From Bacteroides sp. (GTDB lineage Bacteria > Bacteroidota > Bacteroidia > Bacteroidales > Bacteroidaceae): a stretch of 64,000 nt of DNA. The stretch is taken from NCBI GenBank assembly GCA_023665805.1, contig JAMPDJ010000001.1, positions 62,001 through 126,000 on the forward strand. Direction: 5' to 3'. Position 1 is the stretch's first letter. Every line of letters begins with the position of its first letter. The notes below the pieces were generated by a model. It made no database searches. It saw only the letters and a list, made by a program, of their open reading frames with translations, and was not told the DNA's origin. Shown here in pieces: positions 7,816 through 16,769 of this stretch. The position numbers and the translations under genes are program-made.

Positions 7816-9357
7816 GTGAAACAGTTCAGCGTTATACTTATGGTAATGGTTGCCATAGTGATGTCTTCTTGTACGGAGGATACCGGCAGTATAGGTATTC
7901 CTCCCGCTAATGAAATTTTGGAATCAAGTACGGCCGTGTTCAATGTCTATTCTCGTTCCATGAAAATAGACAGCATCCAGGCTCGTTCCGCAGCATCTTA
8001 TTTGGGTGCTATATATGATCCGGAAACCAATGGTAGACTAACGAGTAGTTTTGCTACACAGTTTGCCATCTTGGAGGATGTCAACCCATTTCCTCCAATG
8101 GATTCCATCACGTCAAGAGACGTGCAAGGTAATCCTTGCTGTGATAGTGTGATGTTGCAACTTAATTTCGATGGCTATTTCGGTGATGTCAATGCTCCGA
8201 TGAAACTTGCCATTTATCCTTTGGATATGGCCAACCCACTTAGCGAAGACAGTACTTACTACACTACTACGGATTTGCGAAAGTATATACGTCCCGGTTA
8301 CGAGAACAAGCCTATAGCTACAAAGGTTTTCACAGCTTGGGACCGAATTCATGGTTCCGACCCGTCAAACTCTTCATCCGGTAGTTATCCCAGTATACGC
8401 GTACCTCTGCCTGCATCCGAGGGCAATGTTATAATGGACATGTACAGAAAGTATTTGGAGGACAACAAGGGACTGTCGGCCGGTAATCATGTCAACAATA
8501 ATTTTGATGATTCCTATCATTTCATACGCAATGTTTTGCCGGGTTACTATGCTGAGATTATCAATGGTGAGGGAGTTATGGTGCGAGTGTTTGTGGACGC
8601 ACTATATCTTATATATAAAGCGCGGGTGTTTAACGACAGTATTGTTGAAGAGGTTCCATCCTATACCGTCTTTGCGGGTACTCCGGAGGTTATCCAAAGT
8701 TGTCAGTTCTCACAAACTGATGTTAATGATCTTGTAGAAGACGAGTCCTGTACATGGATAAAGTCTCCTGTTGGTATTTGCACAGAGGTAACCTTGCCCA
8801 TAGATGATATATTCTCCAATGGTCATGAGGAGGACAGTATCAGCCGTGTTGAATTGATGATGACACGTTACAACTACGACATGTCTGGTGAACATTTTGG
8901 TATTCCGCAGAACCTGTTATTGGTGCGTAAGTCTGAACTAAACAAATTCTTCAAGGAAGGCAGGACGCCGGACGAGTGCACATCATACTTGGCTTCTTTC
9001 TCGTCAACGTACACTACTTATACGTTTACCAACATAGGACAGATAGCCACATTCATACACAAAGAGCGAGAGACTGCCGTTATCAAATATATTAAGGAAG
9101 TCTTGAATGTAGAGAATCCCACTACAGAAATGGTTGCAGAGCAGACCCGTGAGTGGAGTAAGGCAAATCCGGATTGGAACAAGTGCTGCCTTGTGCCAGT
9201 GGAGATAACAACGAACACATCTACCGGAACGGTTACAAGCGTATCGCATGAGTTGTCGCTTTCTGCTGCCAGACTGGTGCGCGGGACAGAGGAAAAGCCT
9301 ATTCGCGTGCAGGTTTACTACACACGTGTTGTGGCAGGAGACAAGAGCAGTCGATGA
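7816..9357 (+). CDS. DUF4270-family lipoprotein
   Basis: A 513-residue surface-type lipoprotein. The signal peptide ends in the lipobox VMSSC (Cys about residue 19). The mature region carries DUF4270 features such as SAASYLGAIYDPETNGRLTSSFATQF near the N-terminus and a long beta-rich body. The start is GTG at 7816. DUF4270 proteins are common in Bacteroidetes and are often found downstream of the glycogen synthase-like gene, as here; their function is not established. The 208-bp gap upstream has no clear promoter box. Confidence 0.83.
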   Translation: MKQFSVILMVMVAIVMSSCTEDTGSIGIPPANEILESSTAVFNVYSRSMKIDSIQARSAASYLGAIYDPETNGRLTSSFATQFAILEDVNPFPPMDSITSRDVQGNPCCDSVMLQLNFDGYFGDVNAPMKLAIYPLDMANPLSEDSTYYTTTDLRKYIRPGYENKPIATKVFTAWDRIHGSDPSNSSSGSYPSIRVPLPASEGNVIMDMYRKYLEDNKGLSAGNHVNNNFDDSYHFIRNVLPGYYAEIINGEGVMVRVFVDALYLIYKARVFNDSIVEEVPSYTVFAGTPEVIQSCQFSQTDVNDLVEDESCTWIKSPVGICTEVTLPIDDIFSNGHEEDSISRVELMMTRYNYDMSGEHFGIPQNLLLVRKSELNKFFKEGRTPDECTSYLASFSSTYTTYTFTNIGQIATFIHKERETAVIKYIKEVLNVENPTTEMVAEQTREWSKANPDWNKCCLVPVEITTNTSTGTVTSVSHELSLSAARLVRGTEEKPIRVQVYYTRVVAGDKSSR

Positions 9358-9425
9358 TTTGCATATCTTGTGTCCTGTAATGTATGGGCGAGTAGGAGTA
9401 TAAGGGAAAATCAGAGAATAAATAA

Positions 9426-12400
9426 ATGAGCGATGCTAAATTCGCTGATAACGAGTGGTTTGTCGAAATGGAGAGGGTGTATGCCCTCTTGCCGGATTAT
9501 ACCGGAGCATATGTCTGTTTGGGTAGACTATTCATACGCATCATAGGCGAGTATACCGCAGACTCCGATATTTTGCTGGTTGGCTCATTTGCCAAAACTG
9601 ACTATCTGCTGAAGAAAAGGGAGGCTGATTCTGAACTCAAACGTTATGTCAACGATATGCGTTTGAGACTTACAAGAAAGACAGAAGCACAAACAGCTGT
9701 AAGTTTTTTGACAGACTTTCGGACGTTGTGCTTTTTTATCTCCTTATTGGCCGATGTACCTGTACCAACGATTTTGGCAAGCAAATTTCCTGATGTATCA
9801 GTCAATGAACATTATGTATGGCGTTCTGAGGAATATCTACGTGTCGTTGTAAGTTCTTGGGATGATGAATTTATCTATTGCACAGGCGATGTCCAAGGGG
9901 AGGATATACGCGTACGCTATTCTTCTGATGTTCAATCTGGATTGAATGACCATTCATATTTGGCCGATGTGTTACACAAGGATGTCATGCTTAATCTCAT
10001 CCACCCTTGTGTTGCGGAGGATGGTACCTTTGTTCCTGAATTTATCATCTATGAACCGGATTTTCTGGTAGACGTTTCCACGGTAGTGTCATGCTTCGAC
10101 ACCTATGCGGACTCACCTCTGTTGGCATTGCTCAAACGCTTGGAACCATATGAAGTGACCGAACCTATTGTATTGGGCAATATGGCAAGCGAGTTGCTGG
10201 ACGAGGTTTTGCATGAAAAATCTGTGACAGAATCCCATAGCAGCCAACTTTCACCAGAAACCGTTGCAACGCAGCTGCGTGAAGCCTACAAGCAAACTGC
10301 CATGAAGTTCTTTAGACGTAATGCTGTGGCTATGCTGAGCATTGAAACGAGTGGAGATTTTCATAGCAATGCTTGGCGGCAATTCATGAACATTCGCAGG
10401 GCTCTTCTTCATATGCTGCCAGGGCAGGTTGGTAGATACGACCGCGACAATGTGATTGTTGAACCGACATTTTTCTCTGAAATGCTTGGTTTGCAAGGAC
10501 GTATGGATATGTTACAAACGGACATGCGTGTGTTGGTGGAACAGAAATCAGGTAAAGCTGGATTTAGACCAGGGTACAATGATGCTGATACTCCGATTTA
10601 CACTGAGCGGCACTATATGCAGATGCTCCTGTACATGGCCATAATCAGATACAATTTTCGACAGGTGTATGATGCTAATCGTCATGAATTGTATGCATGT
10701 CTTCTCTATAGCAGGTATACATATCCGTTGGTAGGTCTGGGCTTTGCTCCGCGTCTGCTCTTCGATGCCTTGAGAATGCGCAATCTATATGTCGCACAGG
10801 AAGAGCAAATGTCTAAAGGAGGCATTGCTACAATAATGGAGATGGTGGCTGATGACTTTAATCGCAAAAGTGTTGCGGGCAAGTTTTGGGAGTGTTACCA
10901 ACGTCCGCGCATAGAGCGTTTGTTAAAGCCATTTCATGCCGCGTCACCATTGGAAAGGGCTTATTTTGAACGCTTCTATGGCTTTGTGGCCTTGGAACAT
11001 AGGCTCGCCAAGATGGGGAACCAGACTAAGGAGAACGCCGGATTTGCCTGTGCATGGCTTTCATCCACGGACGAGAAGTTGCAGGCTGGTGATATATTGC
11101 TGGACCTCAATTTGTTGCCACCTGTGTCTGACCTTGGTTATATAGAATTCGTAACTTTGCAGTATGATGGGGAATCCGGCAATTTTCGTCGAGGTGACAT
11201 TGTGGTGCTGTATTCTTATGCGAAAGGACAGGAGCCTGACATGCGCCGGACGATGTTGTTCCGTGCCACTATTATAGGGATTGGGTATGCTGAAATCACG
11301 CTGCGATTGAGAAATGCCCAAAGGGACGTAACGGTATTCCGTGGGGGAGGGGATAGGCGATGGTGTCTGGAGCATGATTTCATGGAAAGTTCATATAGTG
11401 GTTTATATAAAGGACTTTATGCCTTTTTGCTTGCACCGCGTGAACGTCGGGATTTGCTTTTGATGCAGCGTCAACCAAAAATTTCCAGGCAGGCTTCCCT
11501 GCTTGGAGAATATGGGGTATTCAACGAATTGCAACAGAAGATAAAGAATGCCAGCGACCTGTTTCTGGTCATAGGCCCTCCGGGTACGGGCAAGACCTCG
11601 TTCGGTATGCTGAATACCCTGCAAGAAGAATTGCGTGAGGATGGTAGTAAGGTTCTGATCGTCTCTTACACCAATCGTTCCGTAGACGAAATATGCAGCA
11701 AGCTTTATCCTCATATCCATTTCATCCGCATTGGTGGCGAAGCTTCGTCCTCACAGGTATATCGGAAAAATATGCTTGGTACGCTGGTGTCGGAATGCAC
11801 ATCTGTTGACGAACTTAGGGACCGCATAACGAGTGCACGTGTTCTTGTGGGTACAATCTCGGCAGTGTCGGCTAACCTGTCGGTCATAGGAAGGATCAGA
11901 TTCTCGTTGTGCATAGTGGACGAAGCGAGTCAAGTACTCGAACCATACTTGTTGCCATTGCTCAGCTTATCGCACGATGGAGTGGTATGTATAAGGAAGT
12001 TTGTAATGATAGGTGACCACAAGCAACTTTCGGCCGTGGTGCAACAAAAGAAGAAAGAGTCCATTGTAGAAGACAAGTCTTTAAACGACATAGAATTGAC
12101 GGATTGTCGCAATTCGTTGTTTGAGAGATTATTGCGTAGATACCATTCCAATCCTGACGTGTGCTATATGTTGACGAGGCAGGGGCGTATGCACAGGGAC
12201 ATCGCTCGATTCCCAAATGCGGCCTTTTATGGAGGGCTGTTGAAGGAGGTGCCGTTACCTCACCAGTTGAGGGAAACCGCCGTTACATCTCGAGTACGTT
12301 TCATAGATGTACTTCCTTATCCCGATTCCCCATCGGATAAGGTCAATATGGCCGAGGCTGAAGTCATTGTGGCGGAACTTTGGGGCATATGGGAGGCTAC

Positions 12401-12800
12401 CAAGGAGGCATTTGTTCCTACCGAAACAGTTGGTGTCATAGTTCCCTATCGCAATCAGATTTCTGCCATACGCACACTGTTGGTTGAACGGGTGCAGGAT
12501 ATGGCTCATCCTCTGTTGCAGATTACCATCGACACAGTCGAACGCTATCAAGGCAGCCAGCGTAATTACATAATCTACGCGTTCACTGTTCAACGTCAAT
12601 ATCAATTGCGCTTCCTCACAGAAACGACTTTTGTGGAAGACGGCATGATGATAGATCGTAAACTGAACGTGGCTATGACTCGTGCCTTGGAATATCTTAT
12701 CCTTGTAGGTAATGCAAGTCTCATAGGTAAATGGCCTTTGTACCATAACTTGCTACGATATATAGCAGATGGAACTTTACCTGTAGAAGTGAAAGAGTAG
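9426..12800 (+). CDS. Dna2-like fusion of PD-(D/E)XK nuclease and SF1B helicase
   Basis: A 1124-residue protein. The first 290 residues are of unknown fold. About residues 300-410 hold a RecB/Dna2-type nuclease core: GRMD (about 358-361), the ExK of VEQKSGK (Glu372, Lys374) and the QxxxY of YMQMLLY (Gln399-Tyr403). The helicase begins with Walker A GPPGTGKT (717-724). It continues with IVDEASQVLEP (DE at 832-833), MIGDHKQLSAV (motif III), TVERYQGSQ (motif V) and NVAMTRA (motif VI, about 1083-1086). This is the UPF1/Dna2 branch of superfamily 1. It likely processes DNA ends or flaps in repair; a defence role is possible but unsupported by neighbours. The four Fe-S cysteines of eukaryotic Dna2 are not evident. 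Confidence 0.82.
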   Translation: MSDAKFADNEWFVEMERVYALLPDYTGAYVCLGRLFIRIIGEYTADSDILLVGSFAKTDYLLKKREADSELKRYVNDMRLRLTRKTEAQTAVSFLTDFRTLCFFISLLADVPVPTILASKFPDVSVNEHYVWRSEEYLRVVVSSWDDEFIYCTGDVQGEDIRVRYSSDVQSGLNDHSYLADVLHKDVMLNLIHPCVAEDGTFVPEFIIYEPDFLVDVSTVVSCFDTYADSPLLALLKRLEPYEVTEPIVLGNMASELLDEVLHEKSVTESHSSQLSPETVATQLREAYKQTAMKFFRRNAVAMLSIETSGDFHSNAWRQFMNIRRALLHMLPGQVGRYDRDNVIVEPTFFSEMLGLQGRMDMLQTDMRVLVEQKSGKAGFRPGYNDADTPIYTERHYMQMLLYMAIIRYNFRQVYDANRHELYACLLYSRYTYPLVGLGFAPRLLFDALRMRNLYVAQEEQMSKGGIATIMEMVADDFNRKSVAGKFWECYQRPRIERLLKPFHAASPLERAYFERFYGFVALEHRLAKMGNQTKENAGFACAWLSSTDEKLQAGDILLDLNLLPPVSDLGYIEFVTLQYDGESGNFRRGDIVVLYSYAKGQEPDMRRTMLFRATIIGIGYAEITLRLRNAQRDVTVFRGGGDRRWCLEHDFMESSYSGLYKGLYAFLLAPRERRDLLLMQRQPKISRQASLLGEYGVFNELQQKIKNASDLFLVIGPPGTGKTSFGMLNTLQEELREDGSKVLIVSYTNRSVDEICSKLYPHIHFIRIGGEASSSQVYRKNMLGTLVSECTSVDELRDRITSARVLVGTISAVSANLSVIGRIRFSLCIVDEASQVLEPYLLPLLSLSHDGVVCIRKFVMIGDHKQLSAVVQQKKKESIVEDKSLNDIELTDCRNSLFERLLRRYHSNPDVCYMLTRQGRMHRDIARFPNAAFYGGLLKEVPLPHQLRETAVTSRVRFIDVLPYPDSPSDKVNMAEAEVIVAELWGIWEATKEAFVPTETVGVIVPYRNQISAIRTLLVERVQDMAHPLLQITIDTVERYQGSQRNYIIYAFTVQRQYQLRFLTETTFVEDGMMIDRKLNVAMTRALEYLILVGNASLIGKWPLYHNLLRYIADGTLPVEVKE

Positions 12801-12936
12801 ATGGCTGTAAAAGTGGTATATTCGGAAAGCAACAGACTGAGTTAATCAGCAAATTGACATGATAAAGAAATAGCTTATCGGCATAGAATATCACGTTATA
12901 TTTATTTCCCTAAATTCATGCATCTATATCAATTAT

Positions 12937-12974
12937 TCTTGCTACATTTGCATGTGAATACAAATGTAGCAAGA
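12937..12974. promoter_or_regulatory. Perfect 14-bp inverted repeat over the promoter of the gene at 12978
   Basis: TCTTGCTACATTTG (12937-12950) is repeated in inverse at 12961-12974 with a 10-nt spacer. The left arm contains the -7 box TACATTTG (12943-12950), and the right arm ends 3 nt before the ATG. The expected transcription start lies in the spacer, so it looks more like a DNA operator than an RNA hairpin. Confidence 0.6.
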
Positions 12975-12977
12975 TAG

Positions 12978-13889
12978 ATGAAAGTAAAAGGTTATTTGAA
13001 AGAATTTCTATTCATGACGGTAGTCATTGCCGTATTGTTTTCCGCTTGTGTACCTGAAAATAAGAAAGGGATGTCTTCTGCTATGAAGAAGGATAGTGTT
13101 GAGACGGGGGCGGTATTTGTGACAGATTTGCTTCACTTGTCAGACTCGTTTTTATTGGGAGGCAATAAGGCGAATGTAAATATAGATGGCCAGTATCCTA
13201 TGGCCGGTTCGTCACGGCTTGTGGATAGTACAAGAGAGTGGCTTGCGGAGAGGTTGAGTTATGGAGGATATTGCAATGGCAATGCGCAATTCGAGTACGA
13301 TTCCGCTCTTTTGGCCGATGGCAAGTCCCTTGTTGCCATAGCAGCCAAGGCGTGTCTCGACTCCGCAAAGGTCGATTTTGAGTCGTTTATGCAAGATTCT
13401 ATGTTCAAGGATGGTTCCAACATCATATATGAACACATGTATACGTTTGCGCCGACATTCATGAGCGACAGCATTCTTACATACCATTTTTCGGGATATG
13501 CTTATCTGGGTGGGGCGCATGGTAGTTCCGTGGGAGCTGGACAAACATTTATTGTTTCCACCGGTAAGAGACTTGGGCTTGCTGATATGTTCCTTCCGGA
13601 TAGCGAATTAAAGTTGAGGGACCTCGTTCGAGAGGGTCTTGGAAATCAGTACTTCGGAACTGCAAGTACCAATGGCGAGAACGTATCTATGAATGATGCC
13701 TTGCTGGTATTCCCTGATACGTTGCCTCTGCCTGCTTTTCCACCGTTGTGTGTAGATACCGGAATGATATTTGTCTATCAGCAGTACGAGATTGCGTATT
13801 ATGCTGCCGGGATGCCGGCATGTGTCCTTCCATACAGAGTACTGAAGCCTTTGATGCGGCCGGAGGCTGCACGTTTGTTGCCGGAATGA
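12978..13889 (+). CDS. DUF3298/RsiV-like lipoprotein
   Basis: A 303-residue lipoprotein with a signal peptide and lipobox LFSAC (Cys about residue 24). The C-terminal half shows the DUF3298 (RsiV-like) pattern: FSGYAYLGGAHGSS (the AHG motif, about residue 175-180), STGKRLGLADMF and FVYQQYEIAYYAAGMPACVLPY with the typical final beta-strand block. The region before it (about 60-160) matches the accompanying DUF4163-type domain. Members include anti-sigma factor RsiV, which binds lysozyme, but most Bacteroidetes copies are uncharacterised lipoproteins without an anti-sigma domain, as here. No sigma factor lies next to it. A striking inverted repeat covers its promoter. Confidence 0.75.
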   Translation: MKVKGYLKEFLFMTVVIAVLFSACVPENKKGMSSAMKKDSVETGAVFVTDLLHLSDSFLLGGNKANVNIDGQYPMAGSSRLVDSTREWLAERLSYGGYCNGNAQFEYDSALLADGKSLVAIAAKACLDSAKVDFESFMQDSMFKDGSNIIYEHMYTFAPTFMSDSILTYHFSGYAYLGGAHGSSVGAGQTFIVSTGKRLGLADMFLPDSELKLRDLVREGLGNQYFGTASTNGENVSMNDALLVFPDTLPLPAFPPLCVDTGMIFVYQQYEIAYYAAGMPACVLPYRVLKPLMRPEAARLLPE

Positions 13890-14064
13890 TATGACATCAT
13901 CATGTTATGTCGGGGGTACTATTGAGTCTGTGGAGGAGACGGATTCATGTGCACGCTTCTTGTTACGTCATGACATAGCTCACCCCAGTTGGCTATATAC
14001 CAATCTGGCTTAACGAAAGCAGTTGGTTGGGTCCTACACCTTGTTCATATAATATATAGAAGTT

Positions 14065-15591
14065 ATGAAAATGAAGCGGATGATTTCCTATTGGCTTTTT
14101 GCAATGTGTTTGTGCATTGTTGCATCTTGTAGTGACAGGAGTTTGTCTCTTGTTCCTGATAGACCATCGCAGGCTCCTGACTATTTTTGTACATGGAATT
14201 TGCAGGGATATATGGTCAGCTACAGTGGTGGAGAGAATACACGTGCTGCCATGTCCGAACAAAGCATGTTCGGACATGGCAAGTGGGAAGGATGGGTGGA
14301 TGTGTTTCCAAAAATCCGTGCCGACTTGTACTTTGTGATGGATGACTCGTGGGACATACCGTCGGATGTGAACACAGATTCCAATGAGTATCTTGGCCTT
14401 GCCGTGTTGGACAATACACGTTTTCCGTCGTTTGAGGGAACTCCTGCTGAGCGTTTGGCCAAGTTAAAGGATATGGTTAAATCCTACGGATGGAAGGGGC
14501 TTGGTGGATGGATATGTGCCCAAGAGGCAGATGTTGCTGTCAACAGTGCTTCTATTGATGCCTATTGGACAGAACGTTTGAAAGCTGCACATGAAGCTGG
14601 GTTTGGTTACTGGAAAGTGGATTGGGGGCGGCATGCTCGCAATGCTGAGTGGCGCAGAAACCTTACGCATCTTGGACGTACACATGCCCCTGGTCTTTAC
14701 ATAGAGCATGCCATGCAGAATGAGTACATTGAGTTTAGCGATGTGTTTCGTACCTATGATGTAGAGAATATTGTTGCCACTCCTGTAACCATACAACGTG
14801 TTGCCAATTTATTGTCATTCGAGGCTAAGGATGGGGCTATGGGTATCGTCAATTGTGAGGATGAACCTTATCTTGCTGCCGGATTAGGGTGTGCCATAGG
14901 AGTAATGCGTCATCCTTTCAACGGTGGATTGCCCAATGGGAAACAAGACAATGTCTTTCCTCCTGTAGGTCGTAATTACAAGAACCGTTTGGACGAGGTG
15001 GTACGTGGAGTGCGTTGGCATCGTATAGCCATGCCTTTCGGAGTGGCTGATGATGCATGTATAGATACGATAAAATTATATGACCATTGGATTGTGCAGG
15101 CAGATGAAACGTGGGTAAATCGTAGGGTAGGCGATATAGTACGGGATATGGCTCCTGCTCGCATCAGCAGGAACATGCCTTTGCCGGATGTTTCCGGGGT
15201 ATCTGTTGATAGTGTTCCATATGTCATGTCTTCCAGATACCCCAATGGGGCCACTGCTGTGGTTACAACGGAGCGTACCTTGGGGCGCGAATGTGTGTTG
15301 TGCCCTGTGGATGTCACAATCCAGATGTCAGACCTATACAAGCCTATAGGCATTTTTGGTCGCTATCGCCAATTGACCTTGTCTTTTCCGGAGGAAATAT
15401 GCCCCGGTTTAATCAAGGTCTATGCTCAAGACTTGGCATCCGACCGTGCCACTGAAATAACTGATAAGCTGGTTATTGAGGGAAACACAATCATTCTTAG
15501 CGGTGAGTTGATAGATGCTATTGGCTTGTCCGATGCTACTTCCGGTGACGAGTCATTGCCAGGTATGGTAATGCAGGTGTTCGAAAAATAA
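14065..15591 (+). CDS. Lipoprotein related to clan GH-D glycoside hydrolases (alpha-galactosidase-like)
   Basis: A 508-residue lipoprotein with lipobox IVASC (Cys about residue 22). The barrel-like part has YFVMDDSWDIP, reminiscent of the DDGW of GH27/GH36, then GWKGLGGWICAQE, and FGYWKVDWG, where the Asp of KVDWG fits the clan GH-D nucleophile position. PGLYIEHAMQNEY and a region around VNCEDEPYLA may hold the acid/base. The C-terminal 130 residues look like a beta-sandwich. It likely acts on a galactoside or related glycan at the cell envelope. The exact family is not certain by eye. An inverted repeat of 13-bp arms lies inside the coding region at 14248-14280. Confidence 0.6.
   Translation: MKMKRMISYWLFAMCLCIVASCSDRSLSLVPDRPSQAPDYFCTWNLQGYMVSYSGGENTRAAMSEQSMFGHGKWEGWVDVFPKIRADLYFVMDDSWDIPSDVNTDSNEYLGLAVLDNTRFPSFEGTPAERLAKLKDMVKSYGWKGLGGWICAQEADVAVNSASIDAYWTERLKAAHEAGFGYWKVDWGRHARNAEWRRNLTHLGRTHAPGLYIEHAMQNEYIEFSDVFRTYDVENIVATPVTIQRVANLLSFEAKDGAMGIVNCEDEPYLAAGLGCAIGVMRHPFNGGLPNGKQDNVFPPVGRNYKNRLDEVVRGVRWHRIAMPFGVADDACIDTIKLYDHWIVQADETWVNRRVGDIVRDMAPARISRNMPLPDVSGVSVDSVPYVMSSRYPNGATAVVTTERTLGRECVLCPVDVTIQMSDLYKPIGIFGRYRQLTLSFPEEICPGLIKVYAQDLASDRATEITDKLVIEGNTIILSGELIDAIGLSDATSGDESLPGMVMQVFEK
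14248..14280 (+). repeat. Perfect 13-bp inverted repeat inside the GH-D-like gene
   Basis: GCCATGTCCGAAC (14248-14260) and its exact reverse complement (14268-14280) are separated by 7 nt. In the message this would form a stable hairpin in the first 75 codons. Confidence 0.7.
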
Positions 15592-15600
15592 CAAAAGAAA

Positions 15601-15628
15601 GATGGCCCTGCTTCACAGCAGAGCCATC
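15601..15628 (-). terminator. Terminator of rpsP (possibly bidirectional)
   Basis: GATGGCCCTGCT (15601-15612) pairs with AGCAGAGCCATC (15617-15628) with one mismatch and a 4-nt loop. On the minus strand it is followed by TTTCTTTTGTTATTTTT, so it fits termination of rpsP; the T-tract overlaps the last codons of the convergent gene. Confidence 0.75.
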
Positions 15629-15673
15629 GTGTATGTTTGTTTGGAATTTGTCTTGGAAAATGTTTTTGTTTGA

Positions 15674-16210
15674 TTATGCTTCTGCAGTAGCCTCTGCGGT
15701 TTCTGCTTCTGCAGTCTCTGCAGCCTCGGCCTCAGCCTTTGCGGCAGCCTCGGCAGCTTTCTTGTCAGCTACCTTCTGAGCGATTGCTTCTGCTGTTTTC
15801 TTCTCAGCTTCCAGTTTTGCAGCTTCTGCCTGCTTCTTGGCAGCAGCTTCCTTTGCGGCAAATGCCTCCAAGCCTTTCTGCTTGTCTGCTTTCCAAGCAT
15901 CAAACTTGGCTTGAGCGGTAGCCTCGTCGAATGCTCCCTTTTTGACACCGCCACGGAGGTGCTTCATCAGGTAGACACCCTCATATGAGAGAATGTTGCG
16001 TACGGTGTCGGTGGGCTGTGCACCGGTCTCTACCCAATACATGGCGCGATCGAATTTCAAATCTACAGTGGCAGGATTGGTGTTGGGGTTGTAGGTTCCA
16101 ATCTTTTCTGTAAACTTACCATCACGTGGTGCTCTTACATCAGCAATCACGATGCTGTAAAAAGCATAGCCCTTACGGCCGTGACGCTGTAAACGAATTT
16201 TTGTTGCCAT
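15674..16210 (-). CDS. rpsP: 30S ribosomal protein S16 with extended C-terminal tail
   Basis: A 178-residue protein. The first about 85 residues are canonical S16 ([61 protein letters not shown]). The rest is a long, low-complexity helix of Ala, Glu and Lys ending in TAEATAEA. Such tails are usual in Bacteroidetes S16, so this is not a fusion artefact. S16 binds 16S rRNA during early 30S assembly. The gene stands alone here, with its own promoter box at 16271-16278, rather than with rimM-trmD. Confidence 0.96.
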   Translation of the reverse strand: MATKIRLQRHGRKGYAFYSIVIADVRAPRDGKFTEKIGTYNPNTNPATVDLKFDRAMYWVETGAQPTDTVRNILSYEGVYLMKHLRGGVKKGAFDEATAQAKFDAWKADKQKGLEAFAAKEAAAKKQAEAAKLEAEKKTAEAIAQKVADKKAAEAAAKAEAEAAETAEAETAEATAEA

Positions 16211-16270
16211 AATTGTTAAATAATGGTTTTATAGGTTTGAAATAATACAGTTATCTCGTAACTGCAGATG

Positions 16271-16278
16271 CAAAGGTA
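16271..16278 (-). promoter_or_regulatory. -7 promoter box of rpsP
   Basis: TACCTTTG on the minus strand, 60 nt upstream of the rpsP ATG. Confidence 0.5.
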
Positions 16279-16444
16279 CGGCTTTTTAATTAAATGAAGG
16301 ACTCTTTTATATAATAAATGCACGTTTGCTGCTGATTTTCATGTGAAAATCCCTATAGGATGCCTTTGTCGAAGTCTTGGAAACCATAATAGGGGCGTTT
16401 AGGTGGAGTATGGTATTGACTGGCAGAGGGGAGTTGGGGCACTG

Positions 16445-16735
16445 TCAATAGAATGTGACCTCCTGTATTATCTGGGCTTTGACATGCTCGTTCAATTTAC
16501 GTGCTATTTCGGTCCGCATCATTAGGAGATTCTGCCTCAGTGCCGGTTTTTTTATTTGCACTCTTAGAATGTTGCCATATATATGTATCTCTCCGGTGTA
16601 TCGTGCCACACCGGGGCCCATGACAACAGGCCAGCCTTGTATCATGCGGTATTGCAGCAGTGGGGTTTCCAGTCCCTCGGTTCGGAGCCATGTGTCCAAC
16701 AAACTGGTGATGGGTGTGCTTTTGTGTCTTTCCAT
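16445..16735 (-). CDS. DUF721 (DciA-like) protein
   Basis: A 96-residue DUF721 protein. It shows the family pattern: a helical N-terminus (ITSLLDTWLRTEGLE), then W...VMGPGVARYTGEIHIYGNILRVQI and a C-terminal block of basic helix (PALRQNLLMMRTEIARKLNEHV). DUF721 includes DciA, which loads the replicative helicase in bacteria lacking DnaC/DnaI; that role is a family-level inference. It lies 34 bp downstream of recF in the same direction, a common pairing in Bacteroidetes, and is probably cotranscribed with it. Confidence 0.82.
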   Translation of the reverse strand: MERHKSTPITSLLDTWLRTEGLETPLLQYRMIQGWPVVMGPGVARYTGEIHIYGNILRVQIKKPALRQNLLMMRTEIARKLNEHVKAQIIQEVTFY

Positions 16736-16769
16736 TAAAGGCGCGTGATATGTATTGGTTGGTAGGGTA

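Noticed and set aside
12978..13889. Calling this protein an anti-sigma factor because of its RsiV-like domain
   Set aside because: It is a lipoprotein without a cytosolic anti-sigma domain, and no sigma factor gene is next to it.
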